This document shows, in pieces, positions 10,782 through 18,174 of a stretch of 64,000 nucleotides of DNA (its first letter is position 1; every line of letters starts with the position of its first letter). The position numbers were made by a program, and so were the translations under genes. The notes under the pieces are model-generated. The model did not search any database. It had not been told where the DNA came from and worked only from the letters and a program-made list of their open reading frames with translations. This stretch comes from an uncultured Rhodospirillaceae bacterium (lineage in GTDB: Bacteria; Pseudomonadota; Alphaproteobacteria; Rhodospirillales; Magnetospirillaceae), in contig CAIUSV010000091.1 of NCBI GenBank assembly GCA_903901915.1, positions 1-64,000 on the forward strand, written 5' to 3'.

Positions 10782-11512
10782 CCCTGTTCATCGACCGGCT
10801 GGCGCAGGCGGGCCGGTGGCGGCGGCGGGCGACGGCGGACAAGGTCGTGTTGGCCCTCGGCCTGCTGCTGCTGGCGATATCCTTGCCGCCGTGGCCGGGG
10901 GCGGCGCTGGTGCTGGCCGTCGCTTGGGGGGCGGCGTTGTTCGGTGCCGGTGTGCCGCCCGGCGACTGGCTGCGACTGAACGCCGCGCCGCTGGGTTTCG
11001 CCCTGACCGGGGCGGCGGCGCTGGCGGTGGAATGGAGCGACGGCGGCGTGCATCTCGCCGCCGATCATGGGGTCCGGGCGGCGCTGGTGGTGCTGCGGAC
11101 GGCGGCGGGGGCGTCCTGTCTGCTGCTGCTGGCGGCGACGACGCCGACGCCCGATCTGCTGCGGGGATCGCGCCGCGTCGGGCTGCCGGCGGAAATCGCC
11201 GAGGTGGCATTGTTGACTTGGCGCTTCCTGTTCTTGTTGCTGGATGCCGCCGCCGCCATCCGGGCGGCGCAGGAAGCGCGATTAGGCTGGCAGGGCTGGC
11301 GGCGGTCGCTGCGGTCGCTTGGACTGCTGGTGGCGATGCTGTTGCCGCGCGCCATGGAGCGGGCGCGGCGGCTGGAGATCGGGCTGGCGGCGCGCGGCTT
11401 CAACGGCAGCCTGCCCATGCTGTCGCCGGTGCGGCCGGTGTCGCCGGCGTTCCTGGTGGCGGCGCTGGGTGGCGAGGCGATGGTGGCGGGGGTAAGTCTG
11501 TGGCTGAGTTGA
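10778..11512 (+). CDS. cbiQ: Cobalt ECF transporter transmembrane subunit CbiQ
   Basis: A 244-residue membrane T-component that couples CbiM to the ATPase. It starts at a GTG ([10 protein letters not shown]) overlapping the cbiN stop. Four to six hydrophobic spans are visible, and the ATPase-coupling region MLLPRAMERARRLEIGLAARGFNG contains the family's Ala-Arg-Gly motif. The 3' end overlaps the start of cbiO by 13 bases. Sequence is very Ala/Leu-rich but otherwise of normal length. Confidence 0.92.
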   Translation: MTLFIDRLAQAGRWRRRATADKVVLALGLLLLAISLPPWPGAALVLAVAWGAALFGAGVPPGDWLRLNAAPLGFALTGAAALAVEWSDGGVHLAADHGVRAALVVLRTAAGASCLLLLAATTPTPDLLRGSRRVGLPAEIAEVALLTWRFLFLLLDAAAAIRAAQEARLGWQGWRRSLRSLGLLVAMLLPRAMERARRLEIGLAARGFNGSLPMLSPVRPVSPAFLVAALGGEAMVAGVSLWLS

Positions 11513-12339
11513 TCGTCGAAGCCTGCGGGCTGGCCTATTGCTATCCTGGTGGCATTCCGGCGCTGGCCGGGCTTGATCTGGCGGTGGCGCGCGGCCGCCG
11601 GCTGGCGGTGCTGGGCCCCAACGGTGCCGGCAAGACCACCTTGCTGCTGCATCTCAACGGCACCCTGCGGCCGGCGGCGGGGCGGGTGCTGGTGGCGGGG
11701 GGTGAACTTGGCTATACCCGTGCCGGTCTGGCCGAGTGGCGCCGTCGCGTCGGCTTGGTGTTGCAGGACCCCGACGACCAGTTGTTCGCCGCCACCGTGG
11801 CCGAGGATGTGTCGTTCGGTCCGCTCAACCTTGGCCTGTCCGAGCGCGAGGCGGGCGAGAGGGTGGCGGAGGCGCTGGAGGCGTTGGGCATCGCCGATCT
11901 GGCCGGACGCGCCACCCACATGCTGTCCTTCGGCCAGAAGAAGCGTGCCGCCATCGCCGCCGCCATCGCCATGCGTCCCGAGGTGCTGCTGCTCGACGAG
12001 CCTGCCGCCGGCCTCGACCATGGGGGGACGAAACGGCTGGTGGCGGTTCTGGAGCGGCTGGCGGCGGCCGGCACCACCTTGGTGTTCACCACCCACGACG
12101 TCGATCTTGCCTGGAGCTTCGCCGACGAGGTGGCGCTGTTCGATGCCGGCCGGGTCCGCCGCCAGGGCGCCGCCGCCGAGGTGCTGGCCGACCGCGAGGC
12201 CCTGGCCGCGGTCGGACTGGAACCGCCGCTGCTGCTGGAACTGGGGTTTCGTACGCGGGAGGAGGCGGTGGCCGGACGGGCTTTAGAGTTCGATGCCGTT
12301 GCGCTGAATCGAATTCCTACGCCACCCTCAGGGCATTGA
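11500..12339 (+). CDS. cbiO: Cobalt ECF transporter ATP-binding protein CbiO
   Basis: A 279-residue ABC ATPase energising cobalt import. Walker A is GPNGAGKTT, the Q-loop lies in VLQDPDDQLF, the signature is LSFGQKKR (a normal variant for ECF ATPases), Walker B is VLLLDEPAAGLD, and the switch His is in FTTHD. I take GTG 11500 (VAELIVEACGLAYCYPGG) as the start, inside the end of cbiQ. It is the last gene of the riboswitch-controlled operon; its final 23 bases overlap the convergent small gene on the other strand. Confidence 0.94.
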   Translation: MAELIVEACGLAYCYPGGIPALAGLDLAVARGRRLAVLGPNGAGKTTLLLHLNGTLRPAAGRVLVAGGELGYTRAGLAEWRRRVGLVLQDPDDQLFAATVAEDVSFGPLNLGLSEREAGERVAEALEALGIADLAGRATHMLSFGQKKRAAIAAAIAMRPEVLLLDEPAAGLDHGGTKRLVAVLERLAAAGTTLVFTTHDVDLAWSFADEVALFDAGRVRRQGAAAEVLADREALAAVGLEPPLLLELGFRTREEAVAGRALEFDAVALNRIPTPPSGH

Positions 12340-12550
12340 GCCGTTCGCGGATCTGATCCAGGCGCTCGACCAGAATGACGATGCCCAGTTCGTCCTCGAC
12401 CCGGTGGCGCTCGGCGATCAGCGCCTGACGCGCCACCGGATCGGCGGTCCGCCAGCGCAGGTTCATGTTTTCCTCGTAGTCGGCGAAACTGCGCAACGCC
12501 TCGTCGAGTTGCCGGTCAAGGCGGTCTTTTTCCGCGATCAGGGAGTCCAT
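12317..12550 (-). CDS. Small helical protein of unknown function (77 aa)
   Basis: A short acidic/basic protein, MDSLIAEKDRLDRQLDEALRSF at the start and VILVERLDQIRERLNALRVA at the end, with a heptad pattern consistent with a short coiled coil. ATG 12550 is preferred because GGAGG lies ten bases upstream; a TTG at 12559 is too close to it. It is 35 bp downstream of another small gene on the same strand, so the two probably form a unit. I do not recognise a named family. It overlaps the cbiO 3' end. Confidence 0.65.
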   Translation of the reverse strand: MDSLIAEKDRLDRQLDEALRSFADYEENMNLRWRTADPVARQALIAERHRVEDELGIVILVERLDQIRERLNALRVA

Positions 12551-12585
12551 GATGCCCAAACCTCCGCGAAGAGATGAGGCCGTGA

Positions 12586-12792
12586 TCAGGCGGCGAGCCG
12601 CGCCCGGGGGTTGATCCTTTCGACTTCGTCGCGGGCGGCGGCATCCTCGACCCCGGTCACCGCCGCCAGCAGCATGGCGGCGGCCACCATGCCCTCGGCA
12701 TGGGCCACCTCGCCGCCACGACCGGCGGTCGCGGCGTCCTGAACCGTCTCGTCATAGGCGGTGAGCACCATCTCCAGCGTCGTGGCGTCCAT
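12586..12792 (-). CDS. Small hypothetical protein (68 aa)
   Basis: Begins MDATTLEMVLTAYDETVQDA with GGGAGAACGGGC in front of the ATG, which is a credible ribosome site. The middle (AEGMVAAAMLLAAVTGVEDAAARDEVERI) is Ala-rich and probably helical. No family recognised. It sits upstream of the 77-residue gene and downstream of the hyf-like operon end, separated by an AT-rich spacer. Confidence 0.55.
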   Translation of the reverse strand: MDATTLEMVLTAYDETVQDAATAGRGGEVAHAEGMVAAAMLLAAVTGVEDAAARDEVERINPRARLAA

Positions 12793-12953
12793 GCCCGTTC
12801 TCCCGGCCGTTATCTATGGCCATGGTATGACATGGAACACGAACGCAGCAACAGAATAGTTGTCGGAGAAGCAATTGTGACTGTTGTAATACTTCGTTTA
12901 TTAATGCGATTACTTTTTAAATGGCACGTAAACAGTATGTGACTGGTGGGGCG
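12793..12953. other. AT-rich intergenic spacer
   Basis: About 160 bp between hyfI and the small genes. Roughly 12850-12935 is much richer in A/T than anything nearby and includes poly-T and poly-A runs. I could not identify a convincing promoter, terminator or coding frame in it. Confidence 0.5.
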
Positions 12954-13490
12954 TCATCGCTTCGATACGCTGTCCAGCAGCGCCAGCAGGCCCGCCAAGA
13001 TCTGCTTGGGGCTGGGCGGGCAGCCGGGAATGTGCAGATCCACCGGCACCACCTGATTCACGCCGCCGGCCACGGCGTAGGACCCGGCGAAGCAGCCGCC
13101 GTCACGGGCGCAGTCGCCCAGGGCCACCACCCAGCGCGGCTCGGGTGTGGCGATGAAGGTGCGCTTCAACGCCTCGGCCATGTTGACGCTGACCGGGCCG
13201 GTGACCAGCAAGACATCGGCATGGCGCGGGCTGGCGACAAAGCGGATGCCGAAACGTTCCAGGTCATAGACCGGGGCGTTGACGGCGTGGATTTCCAACT
13301 CGCAGCCATTGCATGACCCGGCATCGACCTCGCGGATGGCCAGCGAGCGCCCCAGCCGGGTACGCACCGCCTCGCCCAGGGCGCGGGCCAGTTCCTCCGA
13401 GCCGTCGGGATCGGGGGGCGTCACCGTGCGGTCGGTGTGCGGCCCCTTGACCAGATGGCGGAACAAAAGCCTGCTGACCGGCGGGATCAT
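12954..13490 (-). CDS. hyfI: Hydrogenase-4-like small subunit (NuoB/HyfI family)
   Basis: A 178-residue iron-sulfur subunit related to NuoB and HycG. The four ligands of one [4Fe-4S] cluster are visible: Cys60 and Cys63 in SCNGCE, Cys127 in GDCARDGGC, and Cys157 in PGCPPSP. The CxxC spacing is the hydrogenase (not complex I CC) arrangement. It would pass electrons to or from the catalytic-like large subunit on the cytoplasmic face of the membrane. Its ATG overlaps the hyfG stop (ATGA, 13487-13490). It is the last gene of the six-gene operon. Confidence 0.9.
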   Translation of the reverse strand: MIPPVSRLLFRHLVKGPHTDRTVTPPDPDGSEELARALGEAVRTRLGRSLAIREVDAGSCNGCELEIHAVNAPVYDLERFGIRFVASPRHADVLLVTGPVSVNMAEALKRTFIATPEPRWVVALGDCARDGGCFAGSYAVAGGVNQVVPVDLHIPGCPPSPKQILAGLLALLDSVSKR

Positions 13491-15007
13491 AGGTCGTGCC
13501 CCGAATACGAGCAGTTGAAAGATTTGTTGCACAGCGGGAAGTCGGCGACGATGTTGCCTTCGATCACCGCCTCCAGCAACGGCCACTGGAACCATGACGG
13601 GTCGTGGAGATGACCGCCCAGCACGGTGCCGTCGCCGTCGAGGCGAACCCACGCCACCACCTCGCCGCGAAAGCTCTCGACCATGGCCAGCCCCTCGCCG
13701 GCCACCTTGGGCAGCGGCGCGGCGATCTCGCCGGCCGGCAGGTCGGCGAGGATCTGGCCGAGCAACAGCAGGCTGGCGCGAACCTCGGCAATGCGGACCT
13801 CGATACGAGCGTGGACGTCGCCGTCGTGGAAATCGGGCACCGCCACGTCGAGATCGTCATAGGGGGGATAGCCGGGAGCGCGCCGCGAATCATGGGCCAG
13901 CCCCGAGGCGCGGCCGACAAAGCCGCCGGCCCCGAAGCGATGCGCCAGCGAGCCGGTCAGGATGCCGGTGCCGGTGGTGCGGTCAAGCAGCGACGGCGTC
14001 TCATTGTACAGCGACACCGCCCGGTTGAAGTCCTTGCGCAGGCCTCGCAACATGGCGGGCAGCACCACCATGGCGTCGGCGCCGAGATCCACCGCGACGC
14101 CGCCGGGGACGACGCAATCCATCAGCAGGCGGTGGCCGAACAGGGTCTGGTTGGCCCGCAGGATGCGCTCGCGCAAGACCCCCATATGGGCCAGCATGAT
14201 GGCGAAGGCGGCGTCGTTGCAGATGGCGCCGATATCGAAGACGTGGTTGGCGATGCGCTCCAATTCGGCCAGCAGGGCACGCAGCCAGTGGGCGCGCGGC
14301 GGCACCTCGCAGCCGGTGGCGCCTTCGACGGCGCGGGCGAAGGCCAGGGCGTAGGCGACGGTGGAATCCCCCGACACCCGCCCGGCGATACGGGCCGCCC
14401 GTTCCAGCGGCGCTCCCCGCAGCAGCCCGGCGATGCCCTTGTGGACATAGCCCAGCCGTTCCTCCAGCCGCACCACCAGCTCGCCCTGGGCGTGAAAGCG
14501 GAAATGGCCCGGCTCGATCACTCCGGCATGGACCGGACCGACCGGAATCTGGTGCAGCCCATCGCCCTCGGCGGTTAGGAAGGGATAGGTATAGGGCTCT
14601 TCCGGCGGTGGCTTGGGCTCGGCGGCCAGGGGATGGATCGACGGCCAGCGGCCGTGATCGAGCCACGGACGCTGGTCCTCCAGCCCCACCGGCACCAGCC
14701 CCCACAGGTCGAAGATGGCGCGTTCCAGCCGAGCGGCGCCCGGCCGCACTCCGGCCAGCGACAGGAAGTGGCGTTCCGGGCAGGGATGCGATGCCACCGC
14801 GATGTCGCCGGTGTCCTCGTCGCGAAAGGCGGCATGGACCTCGCCCGGTTCGGCCCATTCGGCCATCAGGGTCCATTCCGCCGCCGACAGCTGCTCGACC
14901 AGCGCCCGCCATGCCCGGTTGTCGAGGTGAAAGCGCGGCCACGGCCGATGCCCCTCCACCGGCACGCCGGACGACAGGAATTCAAGCAGGGTGACGTTTC
15001 CCATCAT
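13487..15007 (-). CDS. hyfG: Hydrogenase-4-like large subunit (HyfG/NuoCD fusion) lacking NiFe ligands
   Basis: A 506-residue protein with an N-terminal NuoC-like domain (about 1-130) and a NuoD/hydrogenase large-subunit domain. PPRAHWLRALLAELERIANHVFDIG is typical of HyfG/HycE. The metal-binding motifs are not: where hydrogenases have RxCGxC this protein has RVSGDS (about 210-215), and the C-terminal DPCxxC is replaced by DFPLCNKSFNCSYSGHDL. Two Cys (about 493 and 499) exist near the end, but not in CxxC spacing. So it is probably not a hydrogenase but a member of the energy-converting-hydrogenase-related (Ehr) group, whose electron donor and acceptor are unknown. Gene sits between hyfF and hyfI. 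Confidence 0.88.
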   Translation of the reverse strand: MMGNVTLLEFLSSGVPVEGHRPWPRFHLDNRAWRALVEQLSAAEWTLMAEWAEPGEVHAAFRDEDTGDIAVASHPCPERHFLSLAGVRPGAARLERAIFDLWGLVPVGLEDQRPWLDHGRWPSIHPLAAEPKPPPEEPYTYPFLTAEGDGLHQIPVGPVHAGVIEPGHFRFHAQGELVVRLEERLGYVHKGIAGLLRGAPLERAARIAGRVSGDSTVAYALAFARAVEGATGCEVPPRAHWLRALLAELERIANHVFDIGAICNDAAFAIMLAHMGVLRERILRANQTLFGHRLLMDCVVPGGVAVDLGADAMVVLPAMLRGLRKDFNRAVSLYNETPSLLDRTTGTGILTGSLAHRFGAGGFVGRASGLAHDSRRAPGYPPYDDLDVAVPDFHDGDVHARIEVRIAEVRASLLLLGQILADLPAGEIAAPLPKVAGEGLAMVESFRGEVVAWVRLDGDGTVLGGHLHDPSWFQWPLLEAVIEGNIVADFPLCNKSFNCSYSGHDL

Positions 15008-15014
15008 GATGCCG

Positions 15015-16505
15015 CTACCCCAGCAACTTGGCGACCGCCTGGAACCACGACACCAGTTCCTTGGGCAGGTAGAGGCCGGCGACCAGCACCAGCAGCATGT
15101 GAACCCACAACGGCGTCAGCGCCATGATACTGGACATGGTCGAGGCGTTGCCGTGGCCCAGGACCGTGGGTGGCGGTGGACCGAACGCCATCATCTGCAA
15201 CCGGCTGATCAGGGCGCCGAATGCCAGCAGCAACCCCAGCGCCAGCGGTATCGCCAGCAGCGGCTGACGGGCGAAGGTGGAACTGACCACCAGGAACTCG
15301 CTCATGAACACGCCCAGCGGCGGCAACCCGGCGATGGCCAGCACCCCCAGCACGAATCCCCAGCCCAGCACCGGGTTGGTCGCGGTCAGGCCGCGTATGT
15401 CGGCGATGCGCTTGGTGCCGGCGTTCTGGCTGATGATGCCGACGGCGAAAAAGATCGCCGACTTGGTCAGCGAGTGCATGGTCATGTGCAGCAGACCGGC
15501 GAAATTGGCCAGAGGCCCACCCATGCCAAAGGCGAAGGTGATCACCCCCATGTGTTCGATGGAGGAATAGGCGAACAGCCGCTTGATGTCGCCGCGTCGG
15601 TACAGCATGAACGCCGCCAGGAACAGCGACGACAGCCCCATCATCACCAGCAGCGGCCCCGGTGTCAGGGCACGGCCGTTGGCGGCGATCACCATCTTGA
15701 ACCGCAGCAGGGCGTAAAGCGCGACGTTGAGCAGCAATCCCGACAGTACCGCCGAGATCGGCGTCGGACCTTCGGCATGGGCGTCGGGCAGCCAGGAATG
15801 CAGCGGCGCCAGACCGACCTTGGTGCCATAGCCCACCAGCACGAACACGAAGGCGAGGTTGAGCAGGTCCGGCTGGAAGTCGTGCGCCCGCTTCACCATC
15901 AGGGTCCAGGCCATGGCGTCGGGGCCATCGCCCATTACCGGCTGGGCGGCGAGATAGACCAAGATGGTGCCGAACAACGCCAGACCGATGCCCACCGAAC
16001 ACAAGATGAAATACTTCCACGCCGCCTCGATGGCTTCGCGGGTGCGGTACAGGCTGACCATCAGCACCGTGGTCAGCGTCGCCGCCTCCACCGACACCCA
16101 CATCACCCCGGTGTTGTTGGCGGTCAGCGCCAGCAGCATGGTGAACAGGAAGGCCTGGTACATCGAGTGATAGAACCGCAGATGCATGTCGGACAGGCGA
16201 TTGGCCGAGGTCTCGCGGGCGATGTAGGCGGCCGAGAAGATGGCGGTGGTCATGCCGACGAAGGCGGTCAGCACCACCAGATAGATGTTGAAGTCGTCGA
16301 TGAACAGCAGCCGGGTCGGCTCGGGCCGCAGTTCGAACAGCGCCAGCGACGCGGTAAACGTCACCGCCGAGGCGCCGACATTGACCCAGGTCGCCACCCG
16401 CCAATCCCTGAGAATGGCGAGGAAGCCCGCCGATCCCAGCGGCACTCCCAGAATCCACAACAGCGGATTCTCCAGGCCGGGCAGCAGGGCGAGGCGTTCG
16501 ATCAT
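15015..16505 (-). CDS. hyfF: Hydrogenase-4-like antiporter-type membrane subunit HyfF
   Basis: A 496-residue polytopic protein of the Mrp/NuoL-M-N family. The conserved core KVGLAPLHSWLPDAH followed by EGPTPISAVLSG includes the lysine and histidine-containing helix used for ion translocation. An acidic residue in the earlier SVEAATLTTVLMVSLYRTREAI region would complete the channel. It probably pumps protons or sodium coupled to the HyfG/HyfI redox module. ATG 16505 follows the hyfE stop by 25 bases; hyfG begins seven bases after its end. Confidence 0.92.
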   Translation of the reverse strand: MIERLALLPGLENPLLWILGVPLGSAGFLAILRDWRVATWVNVGASAVTFTASLALFELRPEPTRLLFIDDFNIYLVVLTAFVGMTTAIFSAAYIARETSANRLSDMHLRFYHSMYQAFLFTMLLALTANNTGVMWVSVEAATLTTVLMVSLYRTREAIEAAWKYFILCSVGIGLALFGTILVYLAAQPVMGDGPDAMAWTLMVKRAHDFQPDLLNLAFVFVLVGYGTKVGLAPLHSWLPDAHAEGPTPISAVLSGLLLNVALYALLRFKMVIAANGRALTPGPLLVMMGLSSLFLAAFMLYRRGDIKRLFAYSSIEHMGVITFAFGMGGPLANFAGLLHMTMHSLTKSAIFFAVGIISQNAGTKRIADIRGLTATNPVLGWGFVLGVLAIAGLPPLGVFMSEFLVVSSTFARQPLLAIPLALGLLLAFGALISRLQMMAFGPPPPTVLGHGNASTMSSIMALTPLWVHMLLVLVAGLYLPKELVSWFQAVAKLLG

Positions 16506-16530
16506 GTCCGGTCCCCGGCGAAAAGCGCGA

Positions 16531-17199
16531 TCATTGCCGGTCCCCGCGATAGGTTTCGAGGTCGTTGAGGTCCAGCGTCTCGAAACGCTCGCGGATGCGG
16601 AAGAAGAAGATGCCGAACAGGGTCATCGCCACCAGCACCGAGAACGCCACCGAAATCTCCACCACCAGGGGCATGCCCTTGGCAGACACCGCCGCCAGGA
16701 TCAGCCCGTTTTCCAGCGCCATGAAGCCCACCACCTGGGTCACCGCATTGTGGCGGGTGATCATCATCAAAAGGCCCAGCAGCACCACGCTCATGGCCAT
16801 GGCCAGGCTTTCGCGGGTCAGCGCCGCCGCGTTGGCGGTCACCGGCAGCACCAGCAGGATCGACAGCGCCACCAGCGCCACCCCGGCGATCATGGTCCAG
16901 CCGATGGACATGGCGGTCTCCACCGTCTTGTGGATGCCGAGGCGCTCCACCAGCCAATGCAGCGCGAAGGGCACGATCATCGCCTTGAATACCAGGGCGA
17001 TGCCGGCGGTGACGTAAAGGTGCGGCGCGTTCTGGATGTGGGCCTGCCACGCGGCGGCCGCCGCCAGCGCCAGCGCCTGGAAGGCGAAGGTGTTGAGCAC
17101 CGCGAACAGCCGGCGTTGGTACAGCAGCTGGAATCCCGCCATCAGCACCCCGGCGCCGATCAGGTGGGCCATGTCGTAGGAAAGCTGGGTGAGCACCAT
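16531..17199 (-). CDS. hyfE: Hydrogenase-4-like membrane subunit HyfE
   Basis: A 222-residue hydrophobic protein with about six membrane spans. Segments such as HLIGAGVLMAGFQLLYQRRL, ITRHNAVTQVVGFMALENGLIL and LVVEISVAFSVLVAMTLFGIFF recall the NuoK/MrpC-like half of HyfE. The ATG at 17199 shares one base with the hyfC stop (TGATG), so I start there; a GTG one codon upstream is an alternative. It would sit between the antiporter-like subunits in the membrane arm. Confidence 0.9.
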   Translation of the reverse strand: MVLTQLSYDMAHLIGAGVLMAGFQLLYQRRLFAVLNTFAFQALALAAAAAWQAHIQNAPHLYVTAGIALVFKAMIVPFALHWLVERLGIHKTVETAMSIGWTMIAGVALVALSILLVLPVTANAAALTRESLAMAMSVVLLGLLMMITRHNAVTQVVGFMALENGLILAAVSAKGMPLVVEISVAFSVLVAMTLFGIFFFRIRERFETLDLNDLETYRGDRQ

Positions 17200-18146
17200 C
17201 ACACCGCCTCCGAGACGTAGATGAAGATGGTGGCCAGCAGCCCCAGCAGCAGGGCGCCGCCCAGGAAGTCGGCGTAACGGAACACCCGCATCTTGGCAAT
17301 CACCGTCTCGAACACCGCCAGCACCGTCGCCAGAACGAAGCACTTGGCCAGAAACGCCCCCAGGCCGATGGTCAGTCCCACCGCCCCCGCCCCCGGCAGG
17401 GCGATGCCCCACGGCGCGAAGATCGAGCCGATCAGCGCCATGTAAAGCGTCAGGCGTACCATGCCGGCGCCTTCCATCAGCGCCAGATGGCGGCCGGAAT
17501 ATTCCAACACCATGGCCTCGTGCACCATGGTCAGTTCCAGGTGAGTGGCGGGGTTGTCGATGGGAATGCGGCCATTCTCGGCGATGGAGACCATCACCAG
17601 CGCCGCCAGCGCCAGCCCCATCGACACCTCGATGCCGACGCCGCCCGACAGCACGAAGCCGATGATCTGGGCCGGCGCGGTGGTGCCGGTGATCAGCGAC
17701 AGCGAGAAGGTGACCATCAGCATGGCCGGTTCAGCCAGCGAGGCGATCATCATTTCACGCGATGCGCCGATGCCGCCGAACGCGGTGCCGACATCCATGC
17801 CGGCCAGCGCCGTCCAGAACCGCGCCACCCCCAGCAACGCCACCAGGGCGATGAGGTCCGCCGCCGGCACCAGCACCAGATCGGTGGTGAAGGCGGGAAT
17901 GATTGCCGCCGCCAGCCATACCGCCGAGAACGTAACGTAAGGCGCGGCGCGGAACACCCATGACGCGGAGTGGGCCACCACCGCTTCCTTTTGCAGCAGA
18001 CGATAGATGTCGCGGTAAGGTTGCAGCGGCGAGGCGCCGATGCGCCCTTGCAAGCGCGACTTGACCAGCCGCACCCAGCCGGTCACCGCCGGCGCCAGCC
18101 CGACCACCAGGAAGATCTGCACCAATTGCCAAATCACCGGGGTCAT
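17199..18146 (-). CDS. hyfC: Hydrogenase-4-like membrane subunit HyfC (NuoH family)
   Basis: A 315-residue protein homologous to NuoH, the subunit that anchors the redox arm. GRIGASPLQPYRDIYRLLQKE is the cytoplasmic loop signature and ENGRIPIDNPATHLELTMVHEAM is the acidic loop-helix motif shared by NuoH, HycD and EchB. About eight membrane spans are predicted. In complex I this region lines the quinone pocket; here a quinone role is possible but not shown. It begins 28 bases after hyfB and overlaps hyfE by one base. Confidence 0.94.
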   Translation of the reverse strand: MTPVIWQLVQIFLVVGLAPAVTGWVRLVKSRLQGRIGASPLQPYRDIYRLLQKEAVVAHSASWVFRAAPYVTFSAVWLAAAIIPAFTTDLVLVPAADLIALVALLGVARFWTALAGMDVGTAFGGIGASREMMIASLAEPAMLMVTFSLSLITGTTAPAQIIGFVLSGGVGIEVSMGLALAALVMVSIAENGRIPIDNPATHLELTMVHEAMVLEYSGRHLALMEGAGMVRLTLYMALIGSIFAPWGIALPGAGAVGLTIGLGAFLAKCFVLATVLAVFETVIAKMRVFRYADFLGGALLLGLLATIFIYVSEAV

Positions 18147-18174
18147 GGTTCAGCCCTCGGACGCCGCTGGTTCA

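Noticed and set aside
12700-12942. Plus-strand open frame over the small minus-strand gene and AT-rich spacer
   Set aside because: Its first half is antisense to a better-supported gene with a ribosome site, and its second half translates the AT-rich patch with no family features.
13487-15007. Calling HyfG a functional NiFe hydrogenase
   Set aside because: Both cysteine-pair motifs needed for the NiFe centre are replaced, so hydrogenase activity is not supported.
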